Shown: positions 1 to 8,582 of the stretch, piece after piece
Layout of the letters: each line of letters starts with the position of its first letter
Position numbering within the stretch: position 1 is the stretch's first letter
Program-made: the position numbers and the translations under genes
Notes under the pieces: generated by a model
Told to the model about the DNA's origin: nothing
What the model saw: the letters and a program-made list of their open reading frames with translations, nothing else
The model's database searches: none
Assembly (NCBI GenBank): GCA_049889415.1
Contig: JBMHDL010000006.1
Location: forward strand, 186,001-250,000
Direction: 5' to 3'
From: JAYQKL01 sp049889415
Lineage (GTDB): Bacteria > Pseudomonadota > Alphaproteobacteria > RS24
Length of the DNA: 64,000 nt

Positions 1-1477
1 TTATCGCATCCACCAGAAACGTCTCTCTGCCGGTTGCTTCATATAGCGACAATGCGGCATCCATCATATTGGCATAATCTTCAACCGTGTCACTGTCCCC
101 CAAAACGCCACCGCACCAGACGTGAACCAGGCGCACATACCCGTCTTTCTGGCGGCTCATTTTTCCCCGGATAAAACCATAGGCATCACAGGCCATGTCA
201 AGCCAGTCAGGCCGGTCAAAGACGGATGCAGCCCGTGAGAGGGCGGCGATGACCAGCCCGTTCCAGTCTGCAAGAACCTTATCATCACAGTCTGGTTTCG
301 GCCGCGTTTCCCGGCGTGCCAACAGCATTTCCCGTGCCCGATTGAAATGTGCATCCTGCACGTTATCCTGGGTGTCCAGGGTGTTGAGAACGGTAGTGCC
401 TTCAAAATTTCCCTGGGGCGTGACATCATAATATGCCATGAAGGCCTGCGCTTTGTCGTCCAGCACCTCCGATATTTCCTCTTGCGTCCAGACATAAAAT
501 TTACCCTCCTCTCCCTCCGTGTCTGCATCAAGACTGGCGGCAAAAGCGCCGCCTGGCAGAAGCATTTCGCGTGTCAGCCAGGCTACCGTATCCTCAACCC
601 GGTTGCGATAGAGTGCCTTGGGGTCTTCCTTGTAAAGGGTGGTCAGCAGGTCAACCATCAGGGCGTTGTCATAGAGCATTTTCTCAAAATGTGGCACACA
701 CCATCGCGCATCAACGCTGTAGCGCGCAAAGCCGCCACCAAGGTGATCATAAATACCTCCGGAACCGACCTTCGCCGCCGTGTGGTGCACACCCAGTCGC
801 ATGTCTTCTCGGTTTGCGAAATAGCCGCTTTCCCAGATATAGCTGAACACAAAAGGTTGGGGGAATTTCGGGCTACCCTGCATGCCGCCATGCTCCTGAT
901 CCATGTGGTCAAACAGCCCCTTTGCCGCCTGATGACAGAAGTCCGGAACCGCATCGGCTTTGGCGACCATCAAGCTGCGCCGTTTGGCCGCCTGTGTTAG
1001 TTGCTCGGCATTGGCCCGCACCTTGTCGGACTCCTCGTGGTAAAGACGGCTGATTTCGCGGCAGACATCCGTGAAGGCTGGCATGCCGGCGCGTGCAATT
1101 TTGGGGAAATATGTACCGCCCCAAAACGGCTCACCTTGGGGGGTCAAAAACATGGTCAGTGGCCAGCCACCCTGAACCCCCATCATGTGAAGCGCGCCCA
1201 TGTAAATGTCATCAATCTCCGGCCGTTCTTCACGGTCAACCTTAATGTTGACGAACAATTCATTCACAACCTTGGCAGTTTCGGGGTCCTCGAAGCTTTC
1301 ATGCGCCATGACATGACACCAATGGCACGCTGCATAGCCGATTGACAACAGGATGGGCTTGTTGTTTTGTCGGGCAAGGGCGAGCGCTTGTTCTCCCCAA
1401 GGCATCCAGTGAACCGGATTGTCTTTGTGCTGTTGCAGGTAGGGACTGGCTTGTGCGGCGAGCAAGTTTTGTGTCAT
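1..1477 (-). CDS. DUF255/YyaL-type thioredoxin-domain protein (C-terminus cut by window edge)
   Basis: I translated the reverse strand from an ATG at 1477-1475; the frame stays open to position 1, giving about 492 residues of a family usually near 650-700, so the C-terminus lies outside the window. The N-terminus has the family signature: NLLA, then SPYLQQHKDNPVHW, then SIGYAACHWCHVMAHESFED with a CxxC-type thioredoxin pair, then VNIKVDREERPEID and GGWPLTMFLTP. Later come HDHL-type sequence (IYDHLGGGFARYSVD) and PHFEKMLYDNA, typical of the glycan-hydrolase-like alpha/alpha barrel that follows the thioredoxin domain. The family is known as YyaL/SPATA20; its biochemical role is not settled. It is divergent from mnmE with 90 bp between the starts. 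In many relatives rho occupies the place upstream of mnmE; here it is this gene. Confidence 0.9.
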   Translation of the reverse strand, partial: MTQNLLAAQASPYLQQHKDNPVHWMPWGEQALALARQNNKPILLSIGYAACHWCHVMAHESFEDPETAKVVNELFVNIKVDREERPEIDDIYMGALHMMGVQGGWPLTMFLTPQGEPFWGGTYFPKIARAGMPAFTDVCREISRLYHEESDKVRANAEQLTQAAKRRSLMVAKADAVPDFCHQAAKGLFDHMDQEHGGMQGSPKFPQPFVFSYIWESGYFANREDMRLGVHHTAAKVGSGGIYDHLGGGFARYSVDARWCVPHFEKMLYDNALMVDLLTTLYKEDPKALYRNRVEDTVAWLTREMLLPGGAFAASLDADTEGEEGKFYVWTQEEISEVLDDKAQAFMAYYDVTPQGNFEGTTVLNTLDTQDNVQDAHFNRAREMLLARRETRPKPDCDDKVLADWNGLVIAALSRAASVFDRPDWLDMACDAYGFIRGKMSRQKDGYVRLVHVWCGGVLGDSDTVEDYANMMDAALSLYEATGRETFLVDAI

Positions 1478-1567
1478 ATAGGCTGGTCCAGTATGGGGTT
1501 CGGTTTCAGGCCGCAGTATAACCGAGCCGCCACACGGTGTCACAGTGAGATGTTGAACGGACAGGGT

Positions 1568-2938
1568 ATGGATCACGACAGCACAATATTTGCACTCAGC
1601 ACGCCACGCGGGCGCGGCGGGGTGGCGGTCATTCGTATGTCCGGTATGAAAACACAGCAAGCCATTGAATTAATTACAAAAAAACCTGCTCCGGCGGCGC
1701 GGCTTGCAAGTGTAAGAGGTGTTTATAACCCGGCCAGCGGGGATTTGGTTGATGAGGCGCTGGTATTGTTTTTCAGTGGCCCGAATTCCTACACCGGTGA
1801 AGATGTTGCCGAGCTACACCTCCATGGCGGCCTGGCTGTCATTGATGAAGTGCTGGAGGTTCTGGGTGAACAGGCGGGGCTGACCCCGGCCGGGCCGGGC
1901 GATTTTACGCGCCGCGCCGTGATCAATGGGCGGCTGGATCTGACACGGGCTGAGGCGGTGGCGGATTTGATTGATGCGGAAACGCGGGCCCAAAAGAACC
2001 AGGCTTTGCGTCAAATGCGGGGTGCCCTGGGTACCCTGTATCAGGGGTGGCGGCGGAGATTGTCTCAAGCTTTGGCGCATTTGGAAGCGGATATTGAGTT
2101 TGCGGATGAAGACCTGCCGGGCGGCATTGGCCAGGCGGTGCTTGCTGATGTTGCCGCGTTGACGACGGAGATTGAGGAGCACTTGGCCGAACGGCGCGGC
2201 AGAAGCTTGCGTGAGGGGGTGGAAATTGCCCTGATCGGAGCCCCGAATGTCGGCAAATCAAGCCTGCTGAATGTTATGGCCGGTCGTGAGGCGGCCATCG
2301 TCTCTGCGCGTGCCGGCACGACCCGCGACGTTATTGAGGTGTCGTTGGAAATTGCCGGCGTCCCCGTGGTTATGGCGGATACGGCCGGGTTGCGCGAGGC
2401 GGGCGATGAAATTGAGCGCGAAGGGGTGCGCCGGGCCAAAAAACGTGCGTCGGAGGCGGATCTGAAGCTGTTTGTACTCGCGGCAGACCAGGACACCGAC
2501 ACGATAGAGGACTCCGGTATTGACGTTGCTGGCGATGATTTTGTCATTGTCAATAAAACCGATCTTGCGGATCCGGCTATGCGTAATCGGGATGTTGAGG
2601 AATTTGCGCCCAATGTGCCCGCTACCGCCATATGGCCGGTTTCAGCCAAAACCGGCGCGGGTATGGAGGCCTTTTTGGATGCGCTTGAGCAGACGGTTGC
2701 CCGGCTTTTTGGCCTCACAGATCATCCGGCACTGACCCGAAAACGCCATAAGCTTGCACTGGAGGCGGCGCTTGTCGGCCTGCACCGTGCGCTTTCGGTT
2801 GCGGGCGATGAAGCGGGATTGGAGCTGGTGGCGGAGGATATGCGGCTGGCGATGCGCGAGATAGGCCGCATCACTGGGGAGGTTGATGTTGAGGCGCTGT
2901 TGGATATTGTGTTCAGCGATTTTTGTATCGGTAAATAA
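1568..2938 (+). CDS. mnmE: tRNA uridine-5-carboxymethylaminomethyl modification GTPase MnmE
   Basis: MnmE works with MnmG to put the (carboxymethyl)aminomethyl group on U34 of several tRNAs. The 456-residue protein starts with MDHDSTIFALSTPRGRGGVA, the formyl-tetrahydrofolate-binding N-domain. The G domain lies at about residues 217-380: P-loop GAPNVGKSS, switch DTAGLREAGDEIE and base-recognition NKTD. It ends in FCIGK, the conserved C-terminal motif with the family cysteine. The frame is open further upstream to 1367, but that part resembles no MnmE, and the ATG at 1568 lines up with the family start; ATG 1550 is a less likely alternative. mnmG follows after 148 bp that hold a parS-like site. 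Confidence 0.97.
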   Translation: MDHDSTIFALSTPRGRGGVAVIRMSGMKTQQAIELITKKPAPAARLASVRGVYNPASGDLVDEALVLFFSGPNSYTGEDVAELHLHGGLAVIDEVLEVLGEQAGLTPAGPGDFTRRAVINGRLDLTRAEAVADLIDAETRAQKNQALRQMRGALGTLYQGWRRRLSQALAHLEADIEFADEDLPGGIGQAVLADVAALTTEIEEHLAERRGRSLREGVEIALIGAPNVGKSSLLNVMAGREAAIVSARAGTTRDVIEVSLEIAGVPVVMADTAGLREAGDEIEREGVRRAKKRASEADLKLFVLAADQDTDTIEDSGIDVAGDDFVIVNKTDLADPAMRNRDVEEFAPNVPATAIWPVSAKTGAGMEAFLDALEQTVARLFGLTDHPALTRKRHKLALEAALVGLHRALSVAGDEAGLELVAEDMRLAMREIGRITGEVDVEALLDIVFSDFCIGK

Positions 2939-2997
2939 AGTGATAAATAAAGTGGCAGGAAAAGTGGTAGGAAAAATCGCCGGGGGAGTGAAGTCAA

Positions 2998-3090
2998 ATG
3001 TTTCACATGAAACATGAGCCCGCCAACCGGCATCTTATTTTTGTGAAAGGCTTGCTCAAACCGGGGGGGCAGGGTAAAAAAACTGCATGA
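2998..3090 (+). CDS. possible 30-codon leader ORF containing a parS-like site
   Basis: An ATG at 2998 opens a 30-codon frame beginning MFHMKHEPAN and ending at TGA 3088-3090. Its stop overlaps the mnmG start in an ATGA arrangement typical of translational coupling. A purine-rich stretch (GGGGGAGTG) lies about 8-10 bases upstream of the ATG. Codons 1-6 are the parS-like sequence itself, so the initial amino acids may simply reflect the DNA site. No homologue is recognised. It could be a real coupling peptide or chance. Confidence 0.25.
   Translation: MFHMKHEPANRHLIFVKGLLKPGGQGKKTA
2999..3014. promoter_or_regulatory. parS: parS-like ParB-binding site 1
   Basis: TGTTTCACATGAAACA matches the widely conserved chromosomal parS palindrome TGTTTCACGTGAAACA at 15 of 16 bases (G to A at position 9). 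It lies between mnmE and mnmG, about 3.6 kb upstream of parB, where parS sites are expected because ParB nucleates on sites near parAB and the origin. Confidence 0.85.
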
Positions 3091-4964
3091 CGAACAGCGC
3101 AACATATGACGTTATTGTAATTGGTGGGGGCCACGCGGGTTGCGAGGCGGCGGCGGCCGCGGCGCGCCTGGGGGCTGCGACCCTGTTGCTGACCCATAAA
3201 ATCGAGACCATTGGAGAAATGTCCTGTAATCCGGCGATTGGCGGAGTCGGCAAAGGCCATCTGGTGCGTGAGATTGATGCATTGGATGGGCTGATGGGGC
3301 GTGTGGCGGATTGTGCCGGCATCCAGTTCCGTCTCCTGAACCGGCGCAAGGGCCCGGCCGTGCGTGGTCCGCGGGCGCAGGCAGACCGAAAGCTCTATCG
3401 CGAGGCCATGCAGTCCGAAATCCTTAATATGCCTAATTTGACTGTTGTGGCGGCGCCGGTTGATGATGTGCTGGTGGAACAGGGGCGCGTTGTTGGGGTG
3501 GAGACCGCTAATGGCAGCCGATATATGGCGGCCGCGACGGTTTTGACGACCGGAACATTTCTTGATGGGTTGATCCATTTGGGAACAGAGCGCACGCCTG
3601 CCGGGCGGTTTGGAGAGGCACCGGCAAAAAAATTGTCGAAGAGGCTCTACGGCCTTGATTTGAATATGGGTCGTATGAAAACCGGCACACCGGCCCGTTT
3701 GGACGGGCGCACTATCAATTATGAGCTGTGTGAGCCGCAGCCAGGAGATGTTCCGGTGCAGCCCTTTTCTTTCCTGAATACTGAAATAACGGTTCCGCAA
3801 ATTCCGTGTTTCATCACTACGACAACCGAAGAAACACAAGCCATTATTGCCGAAAACATCAAGAAATCTCCCGTTTATTCCGGACAGATTGATGGTGTCG
3901 GGCCGCGTTATTGTCCGGCTCTTGAGGATAAGGTTGCGCGCTTTCCCGACCGGCAGCGCCACCAGGTGTTTCTGGAGCCTGAGGGGTTGGATGACCATAC
4001 GGTTTACCCGAACGGTATTTCCACCTCCTTGCCGCGGGATATTCAGGATGCTTTTTTGAAAACCGTTCCCGGGCTGGAAAACGTTAAAGTGATCCGTTAC
4101 GGATATGCCATTGAATATGACTATGTCGACCCGCGTGAACTGGACATGACGCTCCAGGTAAAAAAATTGCCGGGGCTTTATCTTGCCGGCCAGATCAACG
4201 GCACCACCGGCTATGAAGAAGCCGCCGGACAGGGGTTGATCGCCGGCTTGAATGCTGCCCTGGTGGCCGGCGGCAGGGCGGAGCCGTTCATTCTTGATCG
4301 GGCTGACGCTTATATCGGTGTCATGATTGACGATCTGGTGACGCGTGGGGTGCAGGAGCCTTATCGTATGTTCACATCGCGGGCGGAATACCGCCTCACC
4401 CTGCGGGCAGACAATGCCGACCAAAGGTTGACGCCTAAGGGAATTGTATTGGGGTGTGTTGGGGCAGCCCGAACGGCTGTCTTTGAGGACAAAATGCGGC
4501 GTCTTGACCGGGCGCGTGCTTTTGCTACTGCCCACGACTTGACGCCGAATGAGGCCCAAAAGCACGGTATGAAAATAAATTCTGACGGTGTCCGCCGCAA
4601 TATTATTGACCTTTTGGGTCACCCCGGCGTGTCCTGGGACCAGCTTGCTGCCTTGTGGCCTGAAATGGAGGGTTGGCAGCCTGAAATCCGTGACCAGATT
4701 GAAACGGACGCCCAATATGCGGGCTATCTGGATCGCCAGGGCGCGGATATTGCAGCTTTTCGGCGCGATGAAAACCTGCGTTTACCCGCCGATTTTGATT
4801 ATTTGGCACTTGAGGGCATGTCCAATGAGGTGCGCCAGAAGCTGGACAAGGCCCGTCCGGCGACCTTAGGCCAGGCGGCGCGCATGGATGGCATGACACC
4901 GGCGGCCCTGACTTTGCTGTTGCACCACACCAAGAAAAACCTGTCCAAGGAAACGTCGGCCTGA
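3087..4964 (+). CDS. mnmG: tRNA uridine-5-carboxymethylaminomethyl modification enzyme MnmG (GidA)
   Basis: FAD-dependent partner of MnmE in U34 modification of tRNA. The 625-residue length is normal. The N-terminal dinucleotide fold is VIVIGGGHAGCEAA (residues 9-22). The two catalytic cysteines sit in SCNPAIGGVGKGH (near residue 48) and GPRYCPALEDK (near residue 275). The FAD-contact segment GQINGTTGYEEAAGQG follows near residue 370, and the C-terminal helical MnmE-binding domain contains the expected YxGY-like segment (QYAGYLDRQ). The next gene, rsmG, begins 19 bp downstream. Confidence 0.98.
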   Translation: MTNSATYDVIVIGGGHAGCEAAAAAARLGAATLLLTHKIETIGEMSCNPAIGGVGKGHLVREIDALDGLMGRVADCAGIQFRLLNRRKGPAVRGPRAQADRKLYREAMQSEILNMPNLTVVAAPVDDVLVEQGRVVGVETANGSRYMAAATVLTTGTFLDGLIHLGTERTPAGRFGEAPAKKLSKRLYGLDLNMGRMKTGTPARLDGRTINYELCEPQPGDVPVQPFSFLNTEITVPQIPCFITTTTEETQAIIAENIKKSPVYSGQIDGVGPRYCPALEDKVARFPDRQRHQVFLEPEGLDDHTVYPNGISTSLPRDIQDAFLKTVPGLENVKVIRYGYAIEYDYVDPRELDMTLQVKKLPGLYLAGQINGTTGYEEAAGQGLIAGLNAALVAGGRAEPFILDRADAYIGVMIDDLVTRGVQEPYRMFTSRAEYRLTLRADNADQRLTPKGIVLGCVGAARTAVFEDKMRRLDRARAFATAHDLTPNEAQKHGMKINSDGVRRNIIDLLGHPGVSWDQLAALWPEMEGWQPEIRDQIETDAQYAGYLDRQGADIAAFRRDENLRLPADFDYLALEGMSNEVRQKLDKARPATLGQAARMDGMTPAALTLLLHHTKKNLSKETSA

Positions 4965-4983
4965 GCCGGTGATGAGGGTTTAG

Positions 4984-5667
4984 GTGGGGGGCGTTAAAAC
5001 ACCGGCTCAAGACCCGTCTGCGGGATCCAAATGGTTTACGGAGACTTTCAATGTTTCCCGTGAAACACGCCTGGCACTCGAAACGTATGAGTCTCTGCTG
5101 ATAAAATGGCAAAACTCCATAAATTTGGTCGGCCCGTCAACACTTACTCAGTTTTGGCAGCGCCACGCCGCGGACTCGGCGCAATTGTTGGGGCTCGCTC
5201 CGGCGGCAACCAAATACTGGCTTGATATTGGTGCCGGCGGCGGTTTCCCGGGGCTGGTCATTGCCATTTTATGGTTGGGGCAGGAGGGCCGGCGGGTGCA
5301 TCTGGTCGAGTCTGACCAAAGAAAGTGTGCGTTCATGCGCACCGTGATCCGCGAAACCGGCTGTCCGGCAGAGGTTCATAACTGTCGTATAGAGGCTTTT
5401 TCCGCCCCGGCGCCGGTTTGCAGCGGGCCAGACGGCCGTGGTTTTGACGTGATTAGCGCCCGTGCGCTCGCGCCCTTGCCGAAATTGCTGGAATTGGCTG
5501 CACCATTTTATGAAATCCACACAAAAGGCCTGTTTTTAAAGGGCAAAGGGTGGGAAGGGGAATTGACGCAGGCGCGTCAATTGTGGAAAGTAGAGTGTGA
5601 CATCATCACAAGCTGTACCGATGCAACTGGTAGAATTCTGGTTTGTGATTATCCGCAGAAAATCTAA
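4984..5667 (+). CDS. rsmG: 16S rRNA (guanine-N7) methyltransferase RsmG (GidB)
   Basis: Methylates G527 of 16S rRNA using SAM. The SAM-binding loop is WLDIGAGGGFPGLVIA, followed by the acidic VESD that contacts the ribose. The N-terminal helix has the family segment WQNSINLVGPSTLTQFWQRHAADS. The protein is 227 residues if the GTG at 4984 is used; no in-frame ATG precedes the conserved region, so a GTG start is the best choice. The segment NVSRET near residue 24 is encoded by a parS-like sequence (5052-5067). It sits between mnmG and parA as usual. Confidence 0.93.
   Translation: MGGVKTPAQDPSAGSKWFTETFNVSRETRLALETYESLLIKWQNSINLVGPSTLTQFWQRHAADSAQLLGLAPAATKYWLDIGAGGGFPGLVIAILWLGQEGRRVHLVESDQRKCAFMRTVIRETGCPAEVHNCRIEAFSAPAPVCSGPDGRGFDVISARALAPLPKLLELAAPFYEIHTKGLFLKGKGWEGELTQARQLWKVECDIITSCTDATGRILVCDYPQKI
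5052..5067. promoter_or_regulatory. parS: parS-like ParB-binding site 2, inside rsmG
   Basis: TGTTTCCCGTGAAACA matches the parS palindrome TGTTTCACGTGAAACA at 15 of 16 bases (A to C at position 7). It is read in the rsmG frame as part of NVSRET, so protein and DNA constraints overlap here. It lies about 1.5 kb upstream of parB and 2.05 kb from site 1. Confidence 0.85.
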
Positions 5668-5724
5668 TCAACCCATGATGTAAAGGGTTTCGGTTGTTCA
5701 GGGCTTTGAAGAGGGCGGGAAAAA

Positions 5725-6573
5725 ATGAGGCAACAGGCGGATGCGGCAGTGGCTGAAGAGACCGGCCCACGGGTGATGGCCCTCGTCAATCAAAAGGGCG
5801 GTGTCGGGAAAACCACAACTGCTATCAATCTGGGCACGGCTTTGGCGGCCGTTGGCCAAAGGGTTTTGATTCTTGACATGGACCCGCAGGGCAACGCCAG
5901 TACCGGCCTGGGGGTTGATGCCGGGTCTCGAGACGTGTCTTCATTTGATGTTTTAATCGGCGAAAGCACAATGCAGCAGGCGATTACTCAGACGGGGGTT
6001 CCCGGCTTGGCGCTGGTGCCGTCGACCATGGATCTTTTGGGTGCGGAAATGGAATTGGCCGAAAACCCGCGGCGCCTGATGCGCATCCGCGATGAGTTGT
6101 CCCGTCTTGGGCAAGGGGCCTATGATTTCATACTGATTGACTGTCCGCCTTCGCTGAACCTTTTGACGCTGAACGCCATGTCGGCGGCGCAGTCCATTCT
6201 GGTGCCGCTGCAATGTGAGTTTTTTGCGCTGGAGGGGTTGTCACAACTTTTGTCAACAATTGAGCAGGTGCGCGGTTCCCTGAACCCTGCGCTTGAAATC
6301 CAAGGCATTGTTTTGACCATGCATGATCCGCGCAATAATCTGTCGCGGCAGGTGGAAGAGGACGTCCGTACACATTTTGGCGATAAGGTTTATAAAACCC
6401 TGATACCCAGAAATGTGCGTGTGTCAGAAGCGCCGTCCTTCGGCATGCCTGCCTTGCTTTACGATCATAAATGCGCCGGGTCACAGGCTTACATGAAGCT
6501 GGCTTCGGAGCTCATTCAAAAAGAGAAGTTGCGGGTCACGACGCGATCGACACGTTCAGGGAGGTCTTCATGA
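5725..6573 (+). CDS. parA: chromosome partitioning ATPase ParA
   Basis: Deviant-Walker ATPase that moves ParB-parS complexes and so segregates the replicated origins. The P-loop is NQKGGVGKTTTAINLG near residue 23, with the signature lysine of the family. Switch segments are DMDPQGNAST and LIDCPPSLNLLTLNA. It has 282 residues, normal for the chromosomal type, and lacks the extra N-terminal helix-turn-helix of plasmid ParA proteins. A purine-rich stretch (GAGGGCGGGAAAAA) precedes the ATG. Its TGA overlaps the parB ATG, indicating translational coupling. Confidence 0.97.
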   Translation: MRQQADAAVAEETGPRVMALVNQKGGVGKTTTAINLGTALAAVGQRVLILDMDPQGNASTGLGVDAGSRDVSSFDVLIGESTMQQAITQTGVPGLALVPSTMDLLGAEMELAENPRRLMRIRDELSRLGQGAYDFILIDCPPSLNLLTLNAMSAAQSILVPLQCEFFALEGLSQLLSTIEQVRGSLNPALEIQGIVLTMHDPRNNLSRQVEEDVRTHFGDKVYKTLIPRNVRVSEAPSFGMPALLYDHKCAGSQAYMKLASELIQKEKLRVTTRSTRSGRSS

Positions 6574-7505
6574 CAGAAAAAAAACGCGGTCTGGGACGCG
6601 GTCTTTCGGCACTGATTGGTGATGCCGCCATTGATCCAGTGCCGGCTCCCGAAGCTGATACACCCGTAACCCCGGCTTCAGATAGTGCCGGTGCCCCGGA
6701 GGCGGACAAGCGCCCCGGCTATCAGATGATCGGGGTGGACATGTTGCAGCCCGGCGCCTTCCAGCCTCGCCTGACATTTGCGGAAGAGGACTTGGAGGGA
6801 TTATCTAAGTCATTGAAAGAAAAGGGTGTTTTGCAACCCCTTCTCGTTCGGCCAATGGCTGACAGAGACGGTATTTTTGAAATAGTCGCCGGCGAGCGGC
6901 GTTGGCGCGCAGCCCAGCGCGCGCAATTGCATCAAGTCCCGGTCATTGTGCAGGCGCTCAGCGATACTGAGGCTCTGGAAGTCGCCATTATCGAAAATGT
7001 GCAGCGTGCCGACCTGAACCCGATTGAGGAGTCGCTGGCCTATCAACGTTTGATGGAAGAATTCTCCTACACCCAGGAGCAGTTGGCCAAAACCCTCGGT
7101 AAGAGCCGGAGCCATATCGCGAATATGATCCGCTTGTCCGGCGTCACGGATAAGGTCAAGGCGTACTTGATTGACGGGTCTTTGTCCGCCGGTCATGCCC
7201 GCGCCCTGCTGAATTATCCTGATGCTGACAATCTTGCCCGCAAAATCGTCAAGCAAGGGCTGAGCGTGCGTGCCGTTGAAAAAATCGTGGCCACGGGTAA
7301 GCCCGAAAAGCGACAAGCTGCATCGCCACAAGCGAAAGAAAAGGATGTGGATACGCTGGCGTTGGAGCGCAGCATTCGCGAGATGGTCGGTCTAGATGTT
7401 GATATTCGTCACCAGGGCAAGGCTGGCGGCTCCGTCACGCTTACCTACAAAACACTGGAACAGCTCGATGATGTCGTCAGCCGCCTGATGAAGCGCGGCG
7501 TCTAG
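6570..7505 (+). CDS. parB: chromosome partitioning protein ParB
   Basis: CTP-dependent DNA clamp that loads at parS. The 311-residue protein has the N-terminal ParA-interacting motif KKRGLGRGLSALIG, the CTP-binding and nuclease-like fold with GERRWRAAQ, and a helix-turn-helix (TQEQLAKTLGKSRSHIANMIRL, about residues 168-190) that reads parS. A C-terminal dimerisation domain follows. The start at 6570 is chosen because of the ATGA overlap with parA and the good ribosome site GGGAGG; an upstream in-frame extension lies wholly inside parA. Two candidate parS sites are at 2999 and 5052. Confidence 0.97.
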   Translation: MTEKKRGLGRGLSALIGDAAIDPVPAPEADTPVTPASDSAGAPEADKRPGYQMIGVDMLQPGAFQPRLTFAEEDLEGLSKSLKEKGVLQPLLVRPMADRDGIFEIVAGERRWRAAQRAQLHQVPVIVQALSDTEALEVAIIENVQRADLNPIEESLAYQRLMEEFSYTQEQLAKTLGKSRSHIANMIRLSGVTDKVKAYLIDGSLSAGHARALLNYPDADNLARKIVKQGLSVRAVEKIVATGKPEKRQAASPQAKEKDVDTLALERSIREMVGLDVDIRHQGKAGGSVTLTYKTLEQLDDVVSRLMKRGV

Positions 7506-7517
7506 GGGCATAGGTGC

Positions 7518-8582
7518 TTATCTGCCGGCGGCACGAGTCAGGCGCAGGAGTGTATTGGCGCCAATCGCCCCCACCGGCGCACCGGTTGTGCGACACTGGC
7601 GTTCGGTTTCATGCAGGATAGTCAGGGCCGCCTCAACCTTACGCAAGGACCAGTGCTGCAACTGCTGACGCACCATTGGCTCGCGTTTAAAATGCAGCGG
7701 TGGCTTGAAGCCGGAGCGGAGGGCCGATTTCATGTCCGTTCCGCTTTGCATGACGGACAGGGTTTGATGCAGATTCTGGAAATGCATGCGCAACCCGATC
7801 AATATGCGCGCAATGTCATATCCACCCATTTCAAGACGGATCATTTCATGATCCGCTTGATTGAGTTGGCCAAGGGCAACGGCATCGACCAGATTATTGA
7901 GTGACAGGGCGACATTGTCGCCAATGACGGCTTCGACATCCTCAACTTTGATGATGCCGGTGCTGTCATCCTTGCCATCCACACCGTTTTGCCCGGTTCG
8001 GCGTGGTCCCATATACAGAACCAGACGCTCCAATTCGCGTATGGTAACGCCGCGGTCTGAGCCAAGATGAAGTGCGAGATGCGCCAGAGCCTGTGACTCG
8101 ATTTTATAGCCCTCCTGCTCAACATATTCCCTGGCGACCCGTTGAATGTCCCTATCCGTGTCTTCGTAACAGGGCAGCGTGACGGCTATATCCGAGGCTT
8201 CAATCAATTTGCGGAGTTTGGAGGAGGGCTTCAGGCTGCCGGACTCAATGATCACCAAGGCATCTTCTGCGGGATTGGACAAATAGCTTTCAATTATTCC
8301 GACATGGCGGTCGCCGGACAGCTCAGCTTCAATGACCTTGTTTCCGCCAAACATCGGAATGGCGGCTGCCTCGTCCATAAGCCTGGCTGGGTCTTTGGAG
8401 ATTGTGTCTTCATCCAATGAAACGGCCAGCATGGGGTCATCGTGGCCGTCGCGGACGTGACGGGAAAGGGTGCGGGCGTGCTCACGCACCGCCCCCCTGT
8501 CGGTACCATATATCAGAACCACCTTGACCTGAGGGTCGGGGTTTTTGACAAATGCCTCAACCTGTCCAGCTTTTCGGATCAT
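7518..8582 (-). CDS. holA: DNA polymerase III delta subunit HolA
   Basis: Clamp-loader subunit that opens the beta clamp. The 354-residue protein begins MIRKAGQVEAFVKNPD and continues VVLIYGTDRGAVREHARTL, the degenerate nucleotide-binding start of the delta family. Further features are YEDTDRDIQRVAREYVEQEG and the three-helix segment HLGSDRGVTIRELERLVLYMG, with a C-terminal collar domain (QQLQHWSLRKVEAALTILHETERQCR). Its ATG overlaps the lptE stop in ATGA. It converges on parB with 12 bp between the stops. Confidence 0.93.
   Translation of the reverse strand: MIRKAGQVEAFVKNPDPQVKVVLIYGTDRGAVREHARTLSRHVRDGHDDPMLAVSLDEDTISKDPARLMDEAAAIPMFGGNKVIEAELSGDRHVGIIESYLSNPAEDALVIIESGSLKPSSKLRKLIEASDIAVTLPCYEDTDRDIQRVAREYVEQEGYKIESQALAHLALHLGSDRGVTIRELERLVLYMGPRRTGQNGVDGKDDSTGIIKVEDVEAVIGDNVALSLNNLVDAVALGQLNQADHEMIRLEMGGYDIARILIGLRMHFQNLHQTLSVMQSGTDMKSALRSGFKPPLHFKREPMVRQQLQHWSLRKVEAALTILHETERQCRTTGAPVGAIGANTLLRLTRAAGR

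Noticed and set aside
3003..4715. 570-residue minus-strand open frame opposite mnmG
   Set aside because: Antisense shadow of a GC-rich, well-conserved gene; its translation shows no domain and mnmG is certain.
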